A stretch of 64,000 bases of DNA, taken from NCBI RefSeq assembly GCF_900104335.1, contig NZ_FMXT01000005.1, positions 62,001 to 126,000 of the forward strand, in the 5' to 3' direction. Under the pieces are notes generated by a model. It saw nothing but the letters and a program-made list of their open reading frames with translations, was not told the origin of the DNA and did not search any database. This document shows, in pieces, positions 51,008 through 60,502 of this stretch; position 1 is the stretch's first letter; each line of letters begins with the position of its first letter. This DNA comes from Pseudobutyrivibrio sp. YE44 (GTDB taxonomy: Bacteria > Bacillota > Clostridia > Lachnospirales > Lachnospiraceae). A program made the position numbers and the translations under genes.

Positions 51008-52293
51008 ATCAGAAAATAATCAATGCCCTCACAAAGAATATTGGATTGAAGCTTTTGGCGGTGATGTTTTCATTCGTGCTTTGGCTTGTGGTTGTCAACA
51101 TCGACGATCCAAAGCAGACCAGAACCTTCACCTCTGTTGTTTCAGTTTCAAACGAGGATGTGCTTACACAGGCTGGAAAGCTTTATGAGATAAAGGATGG
51201 AGTAAACACTGTTAGCTTCAGAGTTACAGCGAAGCGTTCCATCATTGAAAAGCTTTCTCCTTCAGATTTTTCTGCAGTGGCAGATATGAACAACCTTGAA
51301 AACGAAGAGAGAATTCCGGTTACTATTGCAGCAAAATCCTATGCCAGCTACATAACCATCTCTAGCCGTCAGAATTATCTGTACGTTACATTGAAGGATT
51401 TGAGCACCGAGCGATTTGTTATTAATGCTCAGACCACTGGTACTCTTGAGCCTGAGCTTGCAGTTCAGGAAGTCAGCTGCAGTCCTACAGTAATCACTGT
51501 TAGTGGCCCACAGGATGTGGTTGACAAGATTGATTCGGTTGTTGCTACTGCCAACATCACTGGTGTAACCAGCAACTTCACAGAAAATGTTATTCCGAAG
51601 TTTTACGATGAAAAGGGCGAGACAGTAGATTCTAAGAACTTGAATCTTTCGGTTTCTACAGTAAGTGTTAGCGTCAACTTCGTAAATACGAAGGCTGTTG
51701 ACATCACAGTTAAGACCAGCGGTTCTTTGGCACCAGGTCTTACACTTGGCTCAATAAAGACCGACCCATCATCAGTAATGATTATCGGAGAGGCCGGAGC
51801 ACTTAATGATGTTTCTACAATCACTATCCCAGATAGTGTTATAAACCTTTCGAACCTGACAGGTTCTTTCACCACCACAGTAGACATCTCAAGCTACTTG
51901 CCTGAGGGCGTACAGCTGGCAGAGGGAACATCTTCAAAGGTTCAGATTTATGTGACAATGCAAAATGAAAATGCATCCACCATTGAGGTGCCTGCAGCAA
52001 ATATTAGTTTCCACAACCTTGGCCACGGTTTGGCTGCATCGTTGGATGCCGAGACTGTCACCGTCAATGTATTCGGTACAGACGAAGCTCTTGCGGCACT
52101 TAAGGCTGGCGAGGTTAAAGGATATATTGATTGTTCTCACCTGACAGTAGGGGAGGGACAGAACGCCGTCCTAGTATTTGAAAATACTGATGACGTTACA
52201 ATTCAGAATACTTCAGTATCGGTTACAGTCATCGAGGATCCTGATGCAAAGGGCAACGATGAAGCTGACAATGCTGACAAGAAAGAGGATTAA
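51004..52293 (+). CDS. cdaR: YbbR-domain regulator of CdaA
   Basis: 429 residues. One N-terminal membrane helix ([20 protein letters not shown]) anchors four extracellular YbbR repeats (starting near residues 35, 130, 220 and 310, each with a pattern such as [13 protein letters not shown] or [15 protein letters not shown]). The C-terminus is acidic and disordered. It modulates the cyclase activity of CdaA in other Firmicutes. GGAGGG precedes the ATG, which overlaps the cdaA stop codon. Confidence 0.93.
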   Translation: MNQKIINALTKNIGLKLLAVMFSFVLWLVVVNIDDPKQTRTFTSVVSVSNEDVLTQAGKLYEIKDGVNTVSFRVTAKRSIIEKLSPSDFSAVADMNNLENEERIPVTIAAKSYASYITISSRQNYLYVTLKDLSTERFVINAQTTGTLEPELAVQEVSCSPTVITVSGPQDVVDKIDSVVATANITGVTSNFTENVIPKFYDEKGETVDSKNLNLSVSTVSVSVNFVNTKAVDITVKTSGSLAPGLTLGSIKTDPSSVMIIGEAGALNDVSTITIPDSVINLSNLTGSFTTTVDISSYLPEGVQLAEGTSSKVQIYVTMQNENASTIEVPAANISFHNLGHGLAASLDAETVTVNVFGTDEALAALKAGEVKGYIDCSHLTVGEGQNAVLVFENTDDVTIQNTSVSVTVIEDPDAKGNDEADNADKKED

Positions 52294-52298
52294 TTAAT

Positions 52299-53648
52299 AT
52301 GGGAAGATTATTTGGAACAGACGGAGTTAGAGGAGTAGCAGGCTCTGAGCTTACTATAGATTTAGCTCGTTCACTTGGACAGGCTGGCGCTTATGTGCTT
52401 ACAAAGGAGGCTAGCCATCAGCCAACAATTATCGTTGGTTGCGATACACGTATTTCAGGAACAATGCTTGCATCAGCACTTATGTCTGGTATTTGTTCAG
52501 TAGGAGCTAACGCAGTTTATGTTGGAGTGCTTCCAACACCTGCAATTGCTTACCTTACACGTAAGCACAAGGTTGATGCTGGTGTTGTTATTTCAGCTAG
52601 CCACAACCCAATGGAGTTCAACGGAATCAAGTTCTTCAACGGAGAAGGTTTCAAGCTTTCTGATGAGCTTGAGGATGAGATTCAGGCACTTATTGAAAGT
52701 GATATGAAGGGTGTAAACCTTCCTACAGGTGCTGAGATTGGAAAGATTGATTATCGTTTCGACCTTGGAAGAGAGTATGTTGACTTCCTTAAGAACACAG
52801 TTCCACTTGATTTATCAGGATTAAAGATTGTTATCGACTGTGCCGAGGGTGCATCTTATCGCACTAGCGTTGCATGTCTTTCAGAAATGGGTGCTGAGCT
52901 TATCACCATCCACAACAATCCAGATGGAACAAACATCAACAGCAACTGTGGCTCTACACACATGGATGAGCTTAAGGCTCGTGTGGTTGCAGAGAATGCA
53001 CAGGTTGGTCTTGCCTTCGACGGTGATGCCGACAGAATGCTTGCTGTAGATGAAAAGGGACGCCTTGTTGATGGCGACCAGATTATGGCAATCTGCGCAA
53101 AGCACATGAAGGACAAGGGTACTCTTAAAAAGGATACTTGCGTTGTTACAGTAATGACAAACCTTGGTTTCACATTAATGGCAAAGGAACAGGGCCTTAA
53201 TGTTGAGTCTACAAAGGTTGGCGATAGATACGTGTTGGAGAATATGCTTGCTAATGGCTACAACCTTGGTGGCGAGCAGAGTGGTCACGTTATCTTCTTA
53301 GATGACAACACCACAGGTGATGGACTTCTTTCAGCTCTTCACCTTCTCAGAGTTATGGTTGAGACAGAAAAGCCTCTTTCAGAACTTGCTTCAATCATGA
53401 GTGTTCTTCCACAGGCTCTTGTTAATGCAAAGGTTCCAAACCACAAGAAAGAGAGCTACATGGAATACCCAGAGATTGCTTCAGCAATCGAAAAGCTTGG
53501 TGAGAAGTTCGCAGGCGAAGGACGCGTTCTTATCCGCCCATCAGGTACCGAGCCACTCGTTCGTGTCATGATCGAAGGCAAGGACCAGGCAGAAATCGAG
53601 GCTGATGCCCGTAATTTAGCTGAACTAATCACTAAGACGATGCTTTAG
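52299..53648 (+). CDS. glmM: Phosphoglucosamine mutase
   Basis: 449 residues, the family length. It converts glucosamine 6-phosphate to glucosamine 1-phosphate for peptidoglycan synthesis. [12 protein letters not shown] is the diagnostic N-terminus, [16 protein letters not shown] contains the phosphorylated Ser101, [11 protein letters not shown] binds the metal, GGEQSGHVI binds the sugar and [12 protein letters not shown] the phosphate. It follows cdaR by five bases. GlmM also inhibits CdaA in several Firmicutes, which links wall synthesis to c-di-AMP. Confidence 0.96.
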   Translation: MGRLFGTDGVRGVAGSELTIDLARSLGQAGAYVLTKEASHQPTIIVGCDTRISGTMLASALMSGICSVGANAVYVGVLPTPAIAYLTRKHKVDAGVVISASHNPMEFNGIKFFNGEGFKLSDELEDEIQALIESDMKGVNLPTGAEIGKIDYRFDLGREYVDFLKNTVPLDLSGLKIVIDCAEGASYRTSVACLSEMGAELITIHNNPDGTNINSNCGSTHMDELKARVVAENAQVGLAFDGDADRMLAVDEKGRLVDGDQIMAICAKHMKDKGTLKKDTCVVTVMTNLGFTLMAKEQGLNVESTKVGDRYVLENMLANGYNLGGEQSGHVIFLDDNTTGDGLLSALHLLRVMVETEKPLSELASIMSVLPQALVNAKVPNHKKESYMEYPEIASAIEKLGEKFAGEGRVLIRPSGTEPLVRVMIEGKDQAEIEADARNLAELITKTML

Positions 53649-53711
53649 TCTGACGTTAATGCGTATTTTGAAAGCAAAATATAATTTAATGTATTAGTAA
53701 TACTTAGGAAC

Positions 53712-53795
53712 AAAACTTAGTTAACAATGTAATATGTCTCTGAAATGAACATCTAGTGAATGTAAGAGATATAATTATTGTTAACGTAAAGTTTT
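53712..53795. repeat. Long hairpin of 84 bases before the second HPr gene
   Basis: AAAACTT/AAAGTTTT, GTTAACAAT (53720-53728)/ATTGTTAAC (53777-53785) and TCTCT/AGAGA form one long stem with small interruptions. There is no T tract. Its size is like that of family II, but I find no clear sequence match. Confidence 0.6.
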
Positions 53796-53823
53796 GAACA
53801 TGATAAATTAGGAAATTAGATAT

Positions 53824-54090
53824 ATGGTTTCACAAAAAGTTAAGATAAAGAATGCAACTGGGTTACATTTGCGTCCCGCAGGATTGCTATGTGAAATAGC
53901 CATGAAATATCAAAGCAAAGTAACCTTTCACACTGACGACAATTACGAAGCCAACGCCAAGTCAGTGCTTAGCGTCCTTGGCGCATGCGTAAAGTCAGGT
54001 GAAGAAATCGAGGTCATCTGTGATGGCGTCGACGAAGCCGAGGCCCTAGCCGACCTAGTAGCGTCCATTGAAAATGGACTCGGCGAGTAG
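53824..54090 (+). CDS. Second HPr-family phosphocarrier
   Basis: 88 residues. The active-site region GLHLRPAG keeps His15 and Arg17, and KSVLSVLG keeps the regulatory serine (Ser47, one place later because of a one-residue insertion). About half of the residues differ from PtsH at 12520. His15 argues against a Crh, which lacks it. It lies 175 bases after glmM and before leuA, away from any PTS gene, so it may serve a different sugar system or a regulatory chain. AGGAAAT is a weak ribosome site. Confidence 0.9.
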   Translation: MVSQKVKIKNATGLHLRPAGLLCEIAMKYQSKVTFHTDDNYEANAKSVLSVLGACVKSGEEIEVICDGVDEAEALADLVASIENGLGE

Positions 54091-54138
54091 TTTAAGTGAG
54101 AATAACCATTATTATGGTTTATTCATAGATTTAAAAGA

Positions 54139-54175
54139 GCCTGTAACCAGCGAGATTTAAAGTATATTTACAGGC
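54139..54175 (+). promoter_or_regulatory. Hairpin in the leuA leader
   Basis: GCCTGTAA (54139-54146)/TTACAGGC (54168-54175), a perfect 8-bp stem with a 21-base loop, ending 12 bases before AGGAGG. An AACCAT/ATGGTT hairpin lies just upstream. No leucine-codon leader peptide or T-box sequence was seen. Confidence 0.45.
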
Positions 54176-54199
54176 GGATTATATTAGGAGGACAGAATA

Positions 54200-55888
54200 A
54201 TGTTAAACTACCAACGTTACAAAGCTAACCCTGTACTGAAGTTTCCAGAGCGTACTTGGCCTGAGAAGCAGATCACAAAAGCTCCAATTTGGTGTTCAGT
54301 TGATCTACGTGACGGCAATCAAGCCCTCGTCGAGCCAATGTCAGTCGACGAAAAAATGGAACTATTTGACCTCCTAATTAAGCTAGGCTTTAAAGAAATT
54401 GAGATAGGCTTTCCTGCAGCCTCTCAGATTGAATTTGATTTTTTAAGACAGTTAGTTGCTGAAAATAAAATCCCTGATGATGTTAAGGTTCAGGTGCTTT
54501 CACAGTGTCGTGAGGAATTAATCGACCGCACCTTCGAAGCAATCCAGGGTATTAAAAATGTAATTTTCCACATTTACAATTCAACCTCTACTCTTCAGCG
54601 TGATGTTGTTTTCAATGCTGAAAAGGAAGAGATTATTGAAATCGCAAAGAAGGGGACCCAGATGGTAAAGGACCGTCTTTGCAAATATGATGGAAATCTT
54701 CAGTTGGAATATTCACCAGAATCCTTCACAGGAACAGAGGTGGAATTCTCACTTGAAATTTGTACAGCAGTTCAGGAGACTTGGGACAAGGCTACTGACG
54801 CACCAATCATCTTCAACCTTCCAGCAACAGTTGAGATGAACACACCAAATGTTTACGCAGACCAGATTGAGTGGATGAGCACTCACTTTAAGGATAGAGA
54901 AAACATCATCCTTTCAATTCATCCACACAACGATAGAGGAACAGGCGTGGCTATCACAGAGCTTGGACTTCTTGCTGGTGCAGACCGTGTAGAAGGTACA
55001 CTTCTTGGAAACGGCGAGCGTACTGGTAACGTAGATATTCTTACAATCGCTTACAATATGTTCTCACAGGGTGTTAACCCAGAGCTTAACCTTGATGACA
55101 TCAAAGAGATTGTTGAGGTTTGTGAGCGAGTTACAAAAATGCCTACAGACGCAAGACACCCATATGCAGGTGAGCTTGTGTTTACAGCTTTCTCTGGTTC
55201 ACACCAGGATGCTATAAATAAGGGCGTCCGTGCTATGAAGGAACGTCAGAACATGTACTGGGAGGTTCCATATCTTCCAATCGATCCTGCAGATATCGGA
55301 CGTAAGTACGAGCCAGTGGTTCGTATCAACAGCCAGTCTGGCAAGGGCGGAGTTGCCTTTGTTATGGACACAGTTTACGGCTACAAGCTTCCAAAGAAGA
55401 TGCAGCGTGAGTTCGCTGATGTTGTTCAGTACATTTCTGAAAAGCAGGGCGGCGAGGTTACACCACAGCGCATTATGGAGGCCTTCAAGTCTCAGTACTT
55501 GGAGAACAAGGAGCCACTTACTCTGGAGTATGTGGTTATCCAGGACAGCAAAGATTCAGACGATACAGTTGCAGTGCTTGACTTCAGCTACCATGGAGAG
55601 AAGTTCCACTCAGAGGCTGAAGGAAACGGACCTATCGATGCTGTTAAGCTTGCTATCAAGCAGTGCGTACCAGAGCTTGAGTTTACACTCATCGACTACA
55701 CTGAGCACACACTTGCTCAGAGCCAGGGCTCAGGTGCAAAGGCTGCAGCATATATCGAGATGCGCGACGAGCGTCACGGCAACACAACCTTCGGCGTTGG
55801 CGTAAGCTCAAACATCACACGTGCATCTATCCGCAGTCTGTTCAGCGCTTACAATAGATTGATTGCAAAAGCCAAAGACTATGTGTAA
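54200..55888 (+). CDS. leuA: 2-isopropylmalate synthase (type 2)
   Basis: 562 residues. It condenses acetyl-CoA with 2-oxoisovalerate in the first step of leucine synthesis. The catalytic barrel shows IWCSVDLRDGNQAL, VEYS-type QLEYSPESFTGTE, LSIHPHNDRGTGVA (metal-binding His pair) and EGTLLGNGERTGNVDI. The C-terminal regulatory domain (about 430-562) is the leucine-binding LeuA dimer domain. The N-terminus LNYQRYKANPVLKFPERTWP marks the type found in actinobacteria and many clostridia. Other leu genes are not in the window. AGGAGG precedes the ATG. Confidence 0.95.
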   Translation: MLNYQRYKANPVLKFPERTWPEKQITKAPIWCSVDLRDGNQALVEPMSVDEKMELFDLLIKLGFKEIEIGFPAASQIEFDFLRQLVAENKIPDDVKVQVLSQCREELIDRTFEAIQGIKNVIFHIYNSTSTLQRDVVFNAEKEEIIEIAKKGTQMVKDRLCKYDGNLQLEYSPESFTGTEVEFSLEICTAVQETWDKATDAPIIFNLPATVEMNTPNVYADQIEWMSTHFKDRENIILSIHPHNDRGTGVAITELGLLAGADRVEGTLLGNGERTGNVDILTIAYNMFSQGVNPELNLDDIKEIVEVCERVTKMPTDARHPYAGELVFTAFSGSHQDAINKGVRAMKERQNMYWEVPYLPIDPADIGRKYEPVVRINSQSGKGGVAFVMDTVYGYKLPKKMQREFADVVQYISEKQGGEVTPQRIMEAFKSQYLENKEPLTLEYVVIQDSKDSDDTVAVLDFSYHGEKFHSEAEGNGPIDAVKLAIKQCVPELEFTLIDYTEHTLAQSQGSGAKAAAYIEMRDERHGNTTFGVGVSSNITRASIRSLFSAYNRLIAKAKDYV

Positions 55889-55916
55889 ATGACGCCAAAC
55901 ACCTAGGCTAAGAAGT

Positions 55917-56051
55917 AATCTTACTGTATAAACATCAAACGGCACGCTTTCGCTCTTATTCGCTCGTTGCCCTACATAAGATGCCAGTTTCACTGCCATC
56001 TAAGTAGGGATGGCTCATCAAGGCCTTATTGATTGCTTATACAGTATGATT
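55917..56051 (-). repeat. Structured repeat family III, copy 1
   Basis: The 83-base core at 55941-56023, read on the minus strand, begins CCTTGATGAGCCATCCCTAC and ends in GAGCGAATAAGAGCG...GCGTG. It folds into a long hairpin CCCTAC-TTAGATG/CATCTTA-GTAGGG with tip CAGT-GAA-ACTG. An outer stem TACTGTATAA (55922-55931)/TTATACAGTA (56037-56046) encloses the core. It fills most of the gap between leuA and rmlD. Copy 2 is at 60503. Confidence 0.8.
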
Positions 56052-56103
56052 AATGCCAAAAGTAATGAGTTTGGCTGTAAATATAAAACGATAGAGGATT
56101 ACA

Positions 56104-56964
56104 ATGAGAAAGATACTAGTAACGGGATGTAATGGTCAGCTTGGAAGAGCTATACAGAACGAGTATGGTGATGAAGTTGAATTCATCCTCACAGATGTAA
56201 TTGAGAGTGATGTTATAAGCTCACTTAACATCACGAATTTAGACGAGGTTATGAGCTTCGTAGAAGCCAACAAGCCAAATGTAATTATCAACTGCGCGGC
56301 TGCTACAAATGTAGATGGTTGCGAGAAGGATTGGGATTTTGCTTACAAGCTTAACGCTCTCGGTCCTAGAAACTTGGCTATCGCAGCAACAAAGGTGGGA
56401 GCAAAGCTTGTGCATGTCAGCACAGATTATGTTTTCCCTGGTAATGCTACAAAGCCAATCACAGAGTTTGATCAGCCAGGCCCAATCAGTGCCTATGGCA
56501 AGACAAAATACGAGGGTGAGAAATTCGTTCAGCAGTTTGCAGACAAGTGGTTCATCGTTCGTACAGCTTGGCTCTACGGCGATGGTAAAAACTTTGTTAA
56601 GACTATGCTTAGCCTTGCAGAGACCCACGATGAGCTTTCAGTAGTTTGCGACCAGCTTGGTTCACCAACCTCAGCTGTGGAGCTTGCTCGAATGATTCAT
56701 CATCTTGAGCCAACAGAAAACTACGGAATCTTCCACGGCACCTGCGAAGGCGACACCAACTGGGCAGATTTCACCGAGGAAATCTTCAAGCTCAAGGGAA
56801 TCAACGTAAAGGTTAACCACGTTACCAGCGAAGAGTACAAGCGAATGAATCCTGCCAGCGCAGATCGTCCACACTACTCAATCCTCGACAACTACATGCT
56901 ACGTTTAACGTCAGGTTATCAGATGAAACATTGGAAAGATGCTCTTCGCGAATACTTAGCGTAA
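56104..56964 (+). CDS. rmlD: dTDP-4-dehydrorhamnose reductase
   Basis: 286 residues. It reduces dTDP-4-dehydro-L-rhamnose to dTDP-L-rhamnose with NAD(P)H. The Rossmann motif is VTGCNGQLGRAIQ, and the catalytic Tyr/Lys pair is in SAYGKTKYEGE after VHVSTDYVFPG. Typical RmlD segments VRTAWLYGDGKNFVKTM and GSPTSAVELA follow. The rml genes here are in the order D, B, (glf), A, C, unlike the common ABCD or ACBD. GAGGAT precedes the ATG. Confidence 0.95.
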   Translation: MRKILVTGCNGQLGRAIQNEYGDEVEFILTDVIESDVISSLNITNLDEVMSFVEANKPNVIINCAAATNVDGCEKDWDFAYKLNALGPRNLAIAATKVGAKLVHVSTDYVFPGNATKPITEFDQPGPISAYGKTKYEGEKFVQQFADKWFIVRTAWLYGDGKNFVKTMLSLAETHDELSVVCDQLGSPTSAVELARMIHHLEPTENYGIFHGTCEGDTNWADFTEEIFKLKGINVKVNHVTSEEYKRMNPASADRPHYSILDNYMLRLTSGYQMKHWKDALREYLA

Positions 56965-57027
56965 TAATCGTTAATCGTTGTTCGAATGAACAATTATTAT
57001 AAATTTTATTAACAAAGACTATAAGTA

Positions 57028-57070
57028 GGCATTCAATAAACTAGGAATAATATAGAAATTAAAGAATGCC
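57028..57070 (+). promoter_or_regulatory. Hairpin directly before rmlB
   Basis: GGCATTC (57028-57034)/GAATGCC (57064-57070) close a 29-base AT-rich loop that contains TAATATAGA, a possible -10 region. The arms end just before the ribosome site GAGAGAGGG. It could be an operator or an mRNA structure. Confidence 0.4.
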
Positions 57071-57087
57071 GAGAGAGGGATTAGAAA

Positions 57088-58173
57088 ATGAGAACATATT
57101 TAGTTACAGGTGGTGCAGGCTTCATCGGAAGCAACTACATCCACTACATGTTTAAGAAGTACGATAACGAAATCAGAATCATCAACGTAGATAAGCTTAC
57201 CTATGCAGGTAACCTTGAAAACCTTAAGGATGTTGAGAACAGAGATAACTACACATTCGTAAAGGCTGATATCTGCGATAAGGAAGCAATCCGCAAGGTA
57301 TTCGCTGAGAACGATATCGATAGAGTTGTTCATTTCGCAGCTGAGTCACACGTTGACCGTTCAATCAAGAACCCTGAGGTTTTCGTTCAGACAAACGTTC
57401 TTGGTACAGCTGTTATGCTTAACTGTGCAAAGGAAGCTTGGGAGCTTCCAGACGGATCATTCAAGGAGGGTAAGAAGTTCCTTCACGTTTCTACAGACGA
57501 AGTTTACGGTTCTCTTCCAGATGATGAGAATGCATTCTTCTATGAGACAACACCATACGATCCACATTCACCATACTCAGCTTCAAAGGCATCTTCAGAC
57601 ATGCTTGTAAAGGCTTACATGGATACTTACAAGTTCCCTGCAAACATTACAAACTGCTCTAACAACTATGGACCTTACCAGTTCCCAGAGAAGCTTATTC
57701 CACTTATCATCAACAATGCTCTTCAAGGCAAGGATCTTCCTGTATACGGTGATGGTAAGAACGTTCGTGACTGGTTATTCGTAGAGGATCACGCTAAGGG
57801 AATCGATATGGTTCAGGAGAAGGGTAAGCTCTTCGAGACCTACAACATCGGTGGTCACAATGAAAAGCAGAACATCGAAATCATCCACATCATCCTTGAT
57901 ACACTTCAGGATATGCTTCCAGAAGATGATGAGCGTCAGAAGCTTGTTTCAGAGGATCTTATTAAGTACGTTACAGACCGTAAGGGTCATGATAGAAGAT
58001 ATGCTATCGCTCCAGACAAGATCAAGGCTGAGGTAGGCTGGGAGCCAGAGACATGCTTCGAGGAAGGTATCAAGAAGACAATCAAGTGGTTCTTCGAGCA
58101 CGAAGACTGGATGAAGAATGTAACCTCTGGAGACTACCAGAAGTACTACTCAGATATGTACTCTAATAAATAA
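57088..58173 (+). CDS. rmlB: dTDP-glucose 4,6-dehydratase
   Basis: 361 residues. NAD-dependent short-chain dehydrogenase that makes dTDP-4-keto-6-deoxyglucose. GGAGFIGSNYIHYM is the nucleotide motif, HFAAESHVDRSI and HVSTDEVYGSL are diagnostic, the catalytic Tyr/Lys are in SPYSASKASSD, and TNCSNNYGPYQFPEKLIP and RDWLFVEDHAKGI complete the family pattern. About 15 residues longer than many RmlB proteins at the C-terminus. Confidence 0.96.
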   Translation: MRTYLVTGGAGFIGSNYIHYMFKKYDNEIRIINVDKLTYAGNLENLKDVENRDNYTFVKADICDKEAIRKVFAENDIDRVVHFAAESHVDRSIKNPEVFVQTNVLGTAVMLNCAKEAWELPDGSFKEGKKFLHVSTDEVYGSLPDDENAFFYETTPYDPHSPYSASKASSDMLVKAYMDTYKFPANITNCSNNYGPYQFPEKLIPLIINNALQGKDLPVYGDGKNVRDWLFVEDHAKGIDMVQEKGKLFETYNIGGHNEKQNIEIIHIILDTLQDMLPEDDERQKLVSEDLIKYVTDRKGHDRRYAIAPDKIKAEVGWEPETCFEEGIKKTIKWFFEHEDWMKNVTSGDYQKYYSDMYSNK

Positions 58174-58181
58174 TAAAATCC

Positions 58182-58266
58182 GCAATCCTCATTTATCTCT
58201 AAAACTATTTTCAATATCGTTTTCACTATATTCATTGAAAATAGTTAGAGATAATATTCGGATTGC
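58182..58266. repeat. Long hairpin of 85 bases after rmlB
   Basis: GCAATCC (58182-58188)/GGATTGC (58260-58266), TATCTCTA/AGAGATA and ACTATTTTCAAT/ATTGAAAATAGT form one extended stem with an 18-base loop region. There is no T tract. It is followed at once by a family I copy. Confidence 0.65.
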
Positions 58267-58282
58267 TCATTAAAATATCAAA

Positions 58283-58379
58283 GGCTTCCCCTTGAGGTTG
58301 CTAGGCTCCAGTGGAGCCTGTTTAGCAACGACCGAGCGGGAAGCGAGATAAGCTGTCAGCTTTGCTGACTGATGAGGTG
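58283..58379 (+). repeat. Repeat family I, single-arm copy whose end forms the ribosome site and start codon of glf
   Basis: It holds the GGCTTCCCCTTGAGG box, GTTGCTA...TAGCAAC hairpin enclosing GGCTCC/GGAGCC, the GAGCGGGAAGCGAGA block, a GTCAGC/GCTGAC hairpin (where the 14518 copy has GTCACC/GGTGAC, a compensatory change) and GATGAGGTG (58371-58379). The final G of the repeat is also the first base of the glf GTG codon. Confidence 0.85.
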
Positions 58380-59530
58380 TGAAATTGACTAATTACGATT
58401 ATCTTGTAGTAGGCGCAGGCCTTTTCGGTGCTACGTTTACTTACGAAGCGATTAAACGTGGTAAGTCCGTGCTAGTTATCGACAGACGAAATCACATTGC
58501 TGGAAATATTTACACTAAGGAAGAGGATGGCATTAACGTGCATGTGTACGGCGCCCACATCTTCCACACAAGCGACAAAAAGATTTGGGAATACATGAAC
58601 CAGTTCGCTGAGTTCAATAACTATATAAATTCACCAGTGGCAGTTTACAAGGATGAGCTCTACAATCTTCCATTCAACATGAATACTTTTTCGAAGATGT
58701 GGAACATCAAAACTCCTGCTGAGGCTAAGGCAAAGATTGCTGAGCAGATTAAAGAGCTCAACATCACAGAGCCAAAGAACCTTGAGGAGCAGGCGCTTTC
58801 CCTTGTTGGTACTGATGTATATGAGAAGCTGATTAAGGGCTACACTCAGAAGCAGTGGGGACGTCCATGTGACGAGCTTCCAGCCTTCATCATCAAAAGA
58901 TTGCCGCTTAGATTTACTTACGACAACAATTACTTTAATGATAGATTCCAAGGCATCCCAATGGGTGGCTACACACAGATTGTAGAGGCTATGCTTAAGG
59001 GTGCTGATGTTGTTTTGGAGCAGGATTACTTCGATATGGTTGGTGGTGTTGAAAACGCGCCAGAATCCTTCGAGGGAATTCTCAACGATGGAACAAAGGT
59101 TGGCTGGGGCAAGCTGATATTCACCGGTCAGATTGATGAATATTATGGCAGCTGCTATGGTCCACTTGAGTATCGTTCCGTTCGCTTCGAGACAGAAAAG
59201 ATAGACTGCGACAACTATCAGGGAAACGCAGTTGTAAATTACACTGAGGCAGAGGTGCCATACACTCGTATTATCGAGCACAAGCACTTTGAGTTTGGCA
59301 AGCAGCCTACCACCATTATTTCTAAAGAATATTCTAGTGAGTGGCAGCCGGGCGTTGAGCCTTACTACCCAGTAAACAATGACAAAAACAATGCAGTATA
59401 CGAGGAGTACGCAAGCCGCGCAATCCGTGAGCATGGCGTAATCTTCGGAGGCCGTCTCGGCCAATATAAATACTACGACATGGACAAGGTCGTAGCCGCA
59501 GCACTGGAAACAGTTGCTAAAGAATTCTAA
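58379..59530 (+). CDS. glf: UDP-galactopyranose mutase
   Basis: 383 residues. FAD-containing enzyme that converts UDP-galactopyranose to UDP-galactofuranose for surface glycans. The FAD motif is [57 protein letters not shown] and FTGQIDEYY-type segments match the family, with the substrate-binding Arg and Tyr residues present. The frame opens at GTG 58379 or TTG 58385. Both lie at the end of the family I repeat; GATGAGG would serve as ribosome site for the TTG, and is close to the GTG. No ATG is available upstream or in the first 60 codons that would keep the FAD motif. Confidence 0.93.
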   Translation: MKLTNYDYLVVGAGLFGATFTYEAIKRGKSVLVIDRRNHIAGNIYTKEEDGINVHVYGAHIFHTSDKKIWEYMNQFAEFNNYINSPVAVYKDELYNLPFNMNTFSKMWNIKTPAEAKAKIAEQIKELNITEPKNLEEQALSLVGTDVYEKLIKGYTQKQWGRPCDELPAFIIKRLPLRFTYDNNYFNDRFQGIPMGGYTQIVEAMLKGADVVLEQDYFDMVGGVENAPESFEGILNDGTKVGWGKLIFTGQIDEYYGSCYGPLEYRSVRFETEKIDCDNYQGNAVVNYTEAEVPYTRIIEHKHFEFGKQPTTIISKEYSSEWQPGVEPYYPVNNDKNNAVYEEYASRAIREHGVIFGGRLGQYKYYDMDKVVAAALETVAKEF

Positions 59531-59561
59531 AATTGTATTAATATTTGTGACGGAGGAAACT

Positions 59562-60440
59562 ATGAAAGGTATTATATTAGCAGGTGGTTCAGGTACAAGA
59601 CTTTATCCACTTACAAAGGCGAGCTCAAAGCAGATTATGCCAATCTATGACAAGCCAATGATTTATTATCCATTGTCTACACTTATGTTGGCTGGCATCC
59701 GCGAAGTACTTATCATCTCTACACCAAGAGATCTTCCAGTATTTGAAGAGCTTCTTGGAGATGGCAAGCAGCTTGGTATGGATATTCAGTATGCAGTTCA
59801 GGAGGCTCCAAACGGACTTGCTGAGGCATTTATCATCGGTGCAGATTTCATCGGTAAGGATGCCGTTGCACTTGTTCTTGGCGACAACATCTTCTATGGT
59901 CAGTCTTTCTCAAAGGTGCTCCTTTCAGCAGCTACAAGAACAGAGTCTGAGCCAGGCGCTACAATCTTCGGTTACTATGTTCGTGACCCAAGAGAGTACG
60001 GCGTTGTTGAGTTTGACGAGAACGGTGTGGCTATTTCAATCGAGGAAAAGCCAGCTAATCCAAAGAGCAACTATGCAGTTCCAGGTCTTTACTTCTATGA
60101 CAACTCAGTTGTAGAAATCGCAAAGACAATCAAGCCTTCAGCACGTGGAGAGCTTGAAATCACAGCTGTTAACAACGAATATTTAAACCGTGGAAACCTC
60201 CACGTAGAGACACTTGGCCGTGGATTTGCATGGCTTGACACAGGAAACCACGATATGCTTCTTCAGGCAGCAGAGTTTGTCAGCACCTTCCAGAAGAGAC
60301 AGGGTATGTACATCTCTTGCATTGAGGAAATCGCTTACAAGCGTGGCTTCATCAACAAGGACCAGCTCCTCAAGCTCGCCGAGCCACTCATGAAGACAGC
60401 ATACGGACAGTATCTCGTAGATATAGCTAACGGACTTTAA
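59562..60440 (+). CDS. rmlA: Glucose-1-phosphate thymidylyltransferase
   Basis: 292 residues, family length. It makes dTDP-glucose from glucose 1-phosphate and dTTP, the first step of the rhamnose pathway. [17 protein letters not shown] is the nucleotide-binding motif, followed by [51 protein letters not shown] and [18 protein letters not shown] 59562 follows CGGAGGAA by six bases; an in-frame start at 59514 would overlap glf and lacks a site. Confidence 0.96.
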   Translation: MKGIILAGGSGTRLYPLTKASSKQIMPIYDKPMIYYPLSTLMLAGIREVLIISTPRDLPVFEELLGDGKQLGMDIQYAVQEAPNGLAEAFIIGADFIGKDAVALVLGDNIFYGQSFSKVLLSAATRTESEPGATIFGYYVRDPREYGVVEFDENGVAISIEEKPANPKSNYAVPGLYFYDNSVVEIAKTIKPSARGELEITAVNNEYLNRGNLHVETLGRGFAWLDTGNHDMLLQAAEFVSTFQKRQGMYISCIEEIAYKRGFINKDQLLKLAEPLMKTAYGQYLVDIANGL

Positions 60441-60502
60441 GTCGATTTAATCATTTTTTTAATTATTCTATAAAGTAAGGAGCAAAACTTGAATTTAGCT
60501 AA

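Noticed and set aside
53824-54090. Crh (catabolite-repression HPr) for the second HPr
   Set aside because: The active-site histidine is present at position 15; Crh lacks it.
58631-59464. A 277-codon open frame on the minus strand inside glf
   Set aside because: It is antisense to a clearly recognisable enzyme, has no ribosome site and gives a low-complexity hydrophobic translation typical of shadow frames.
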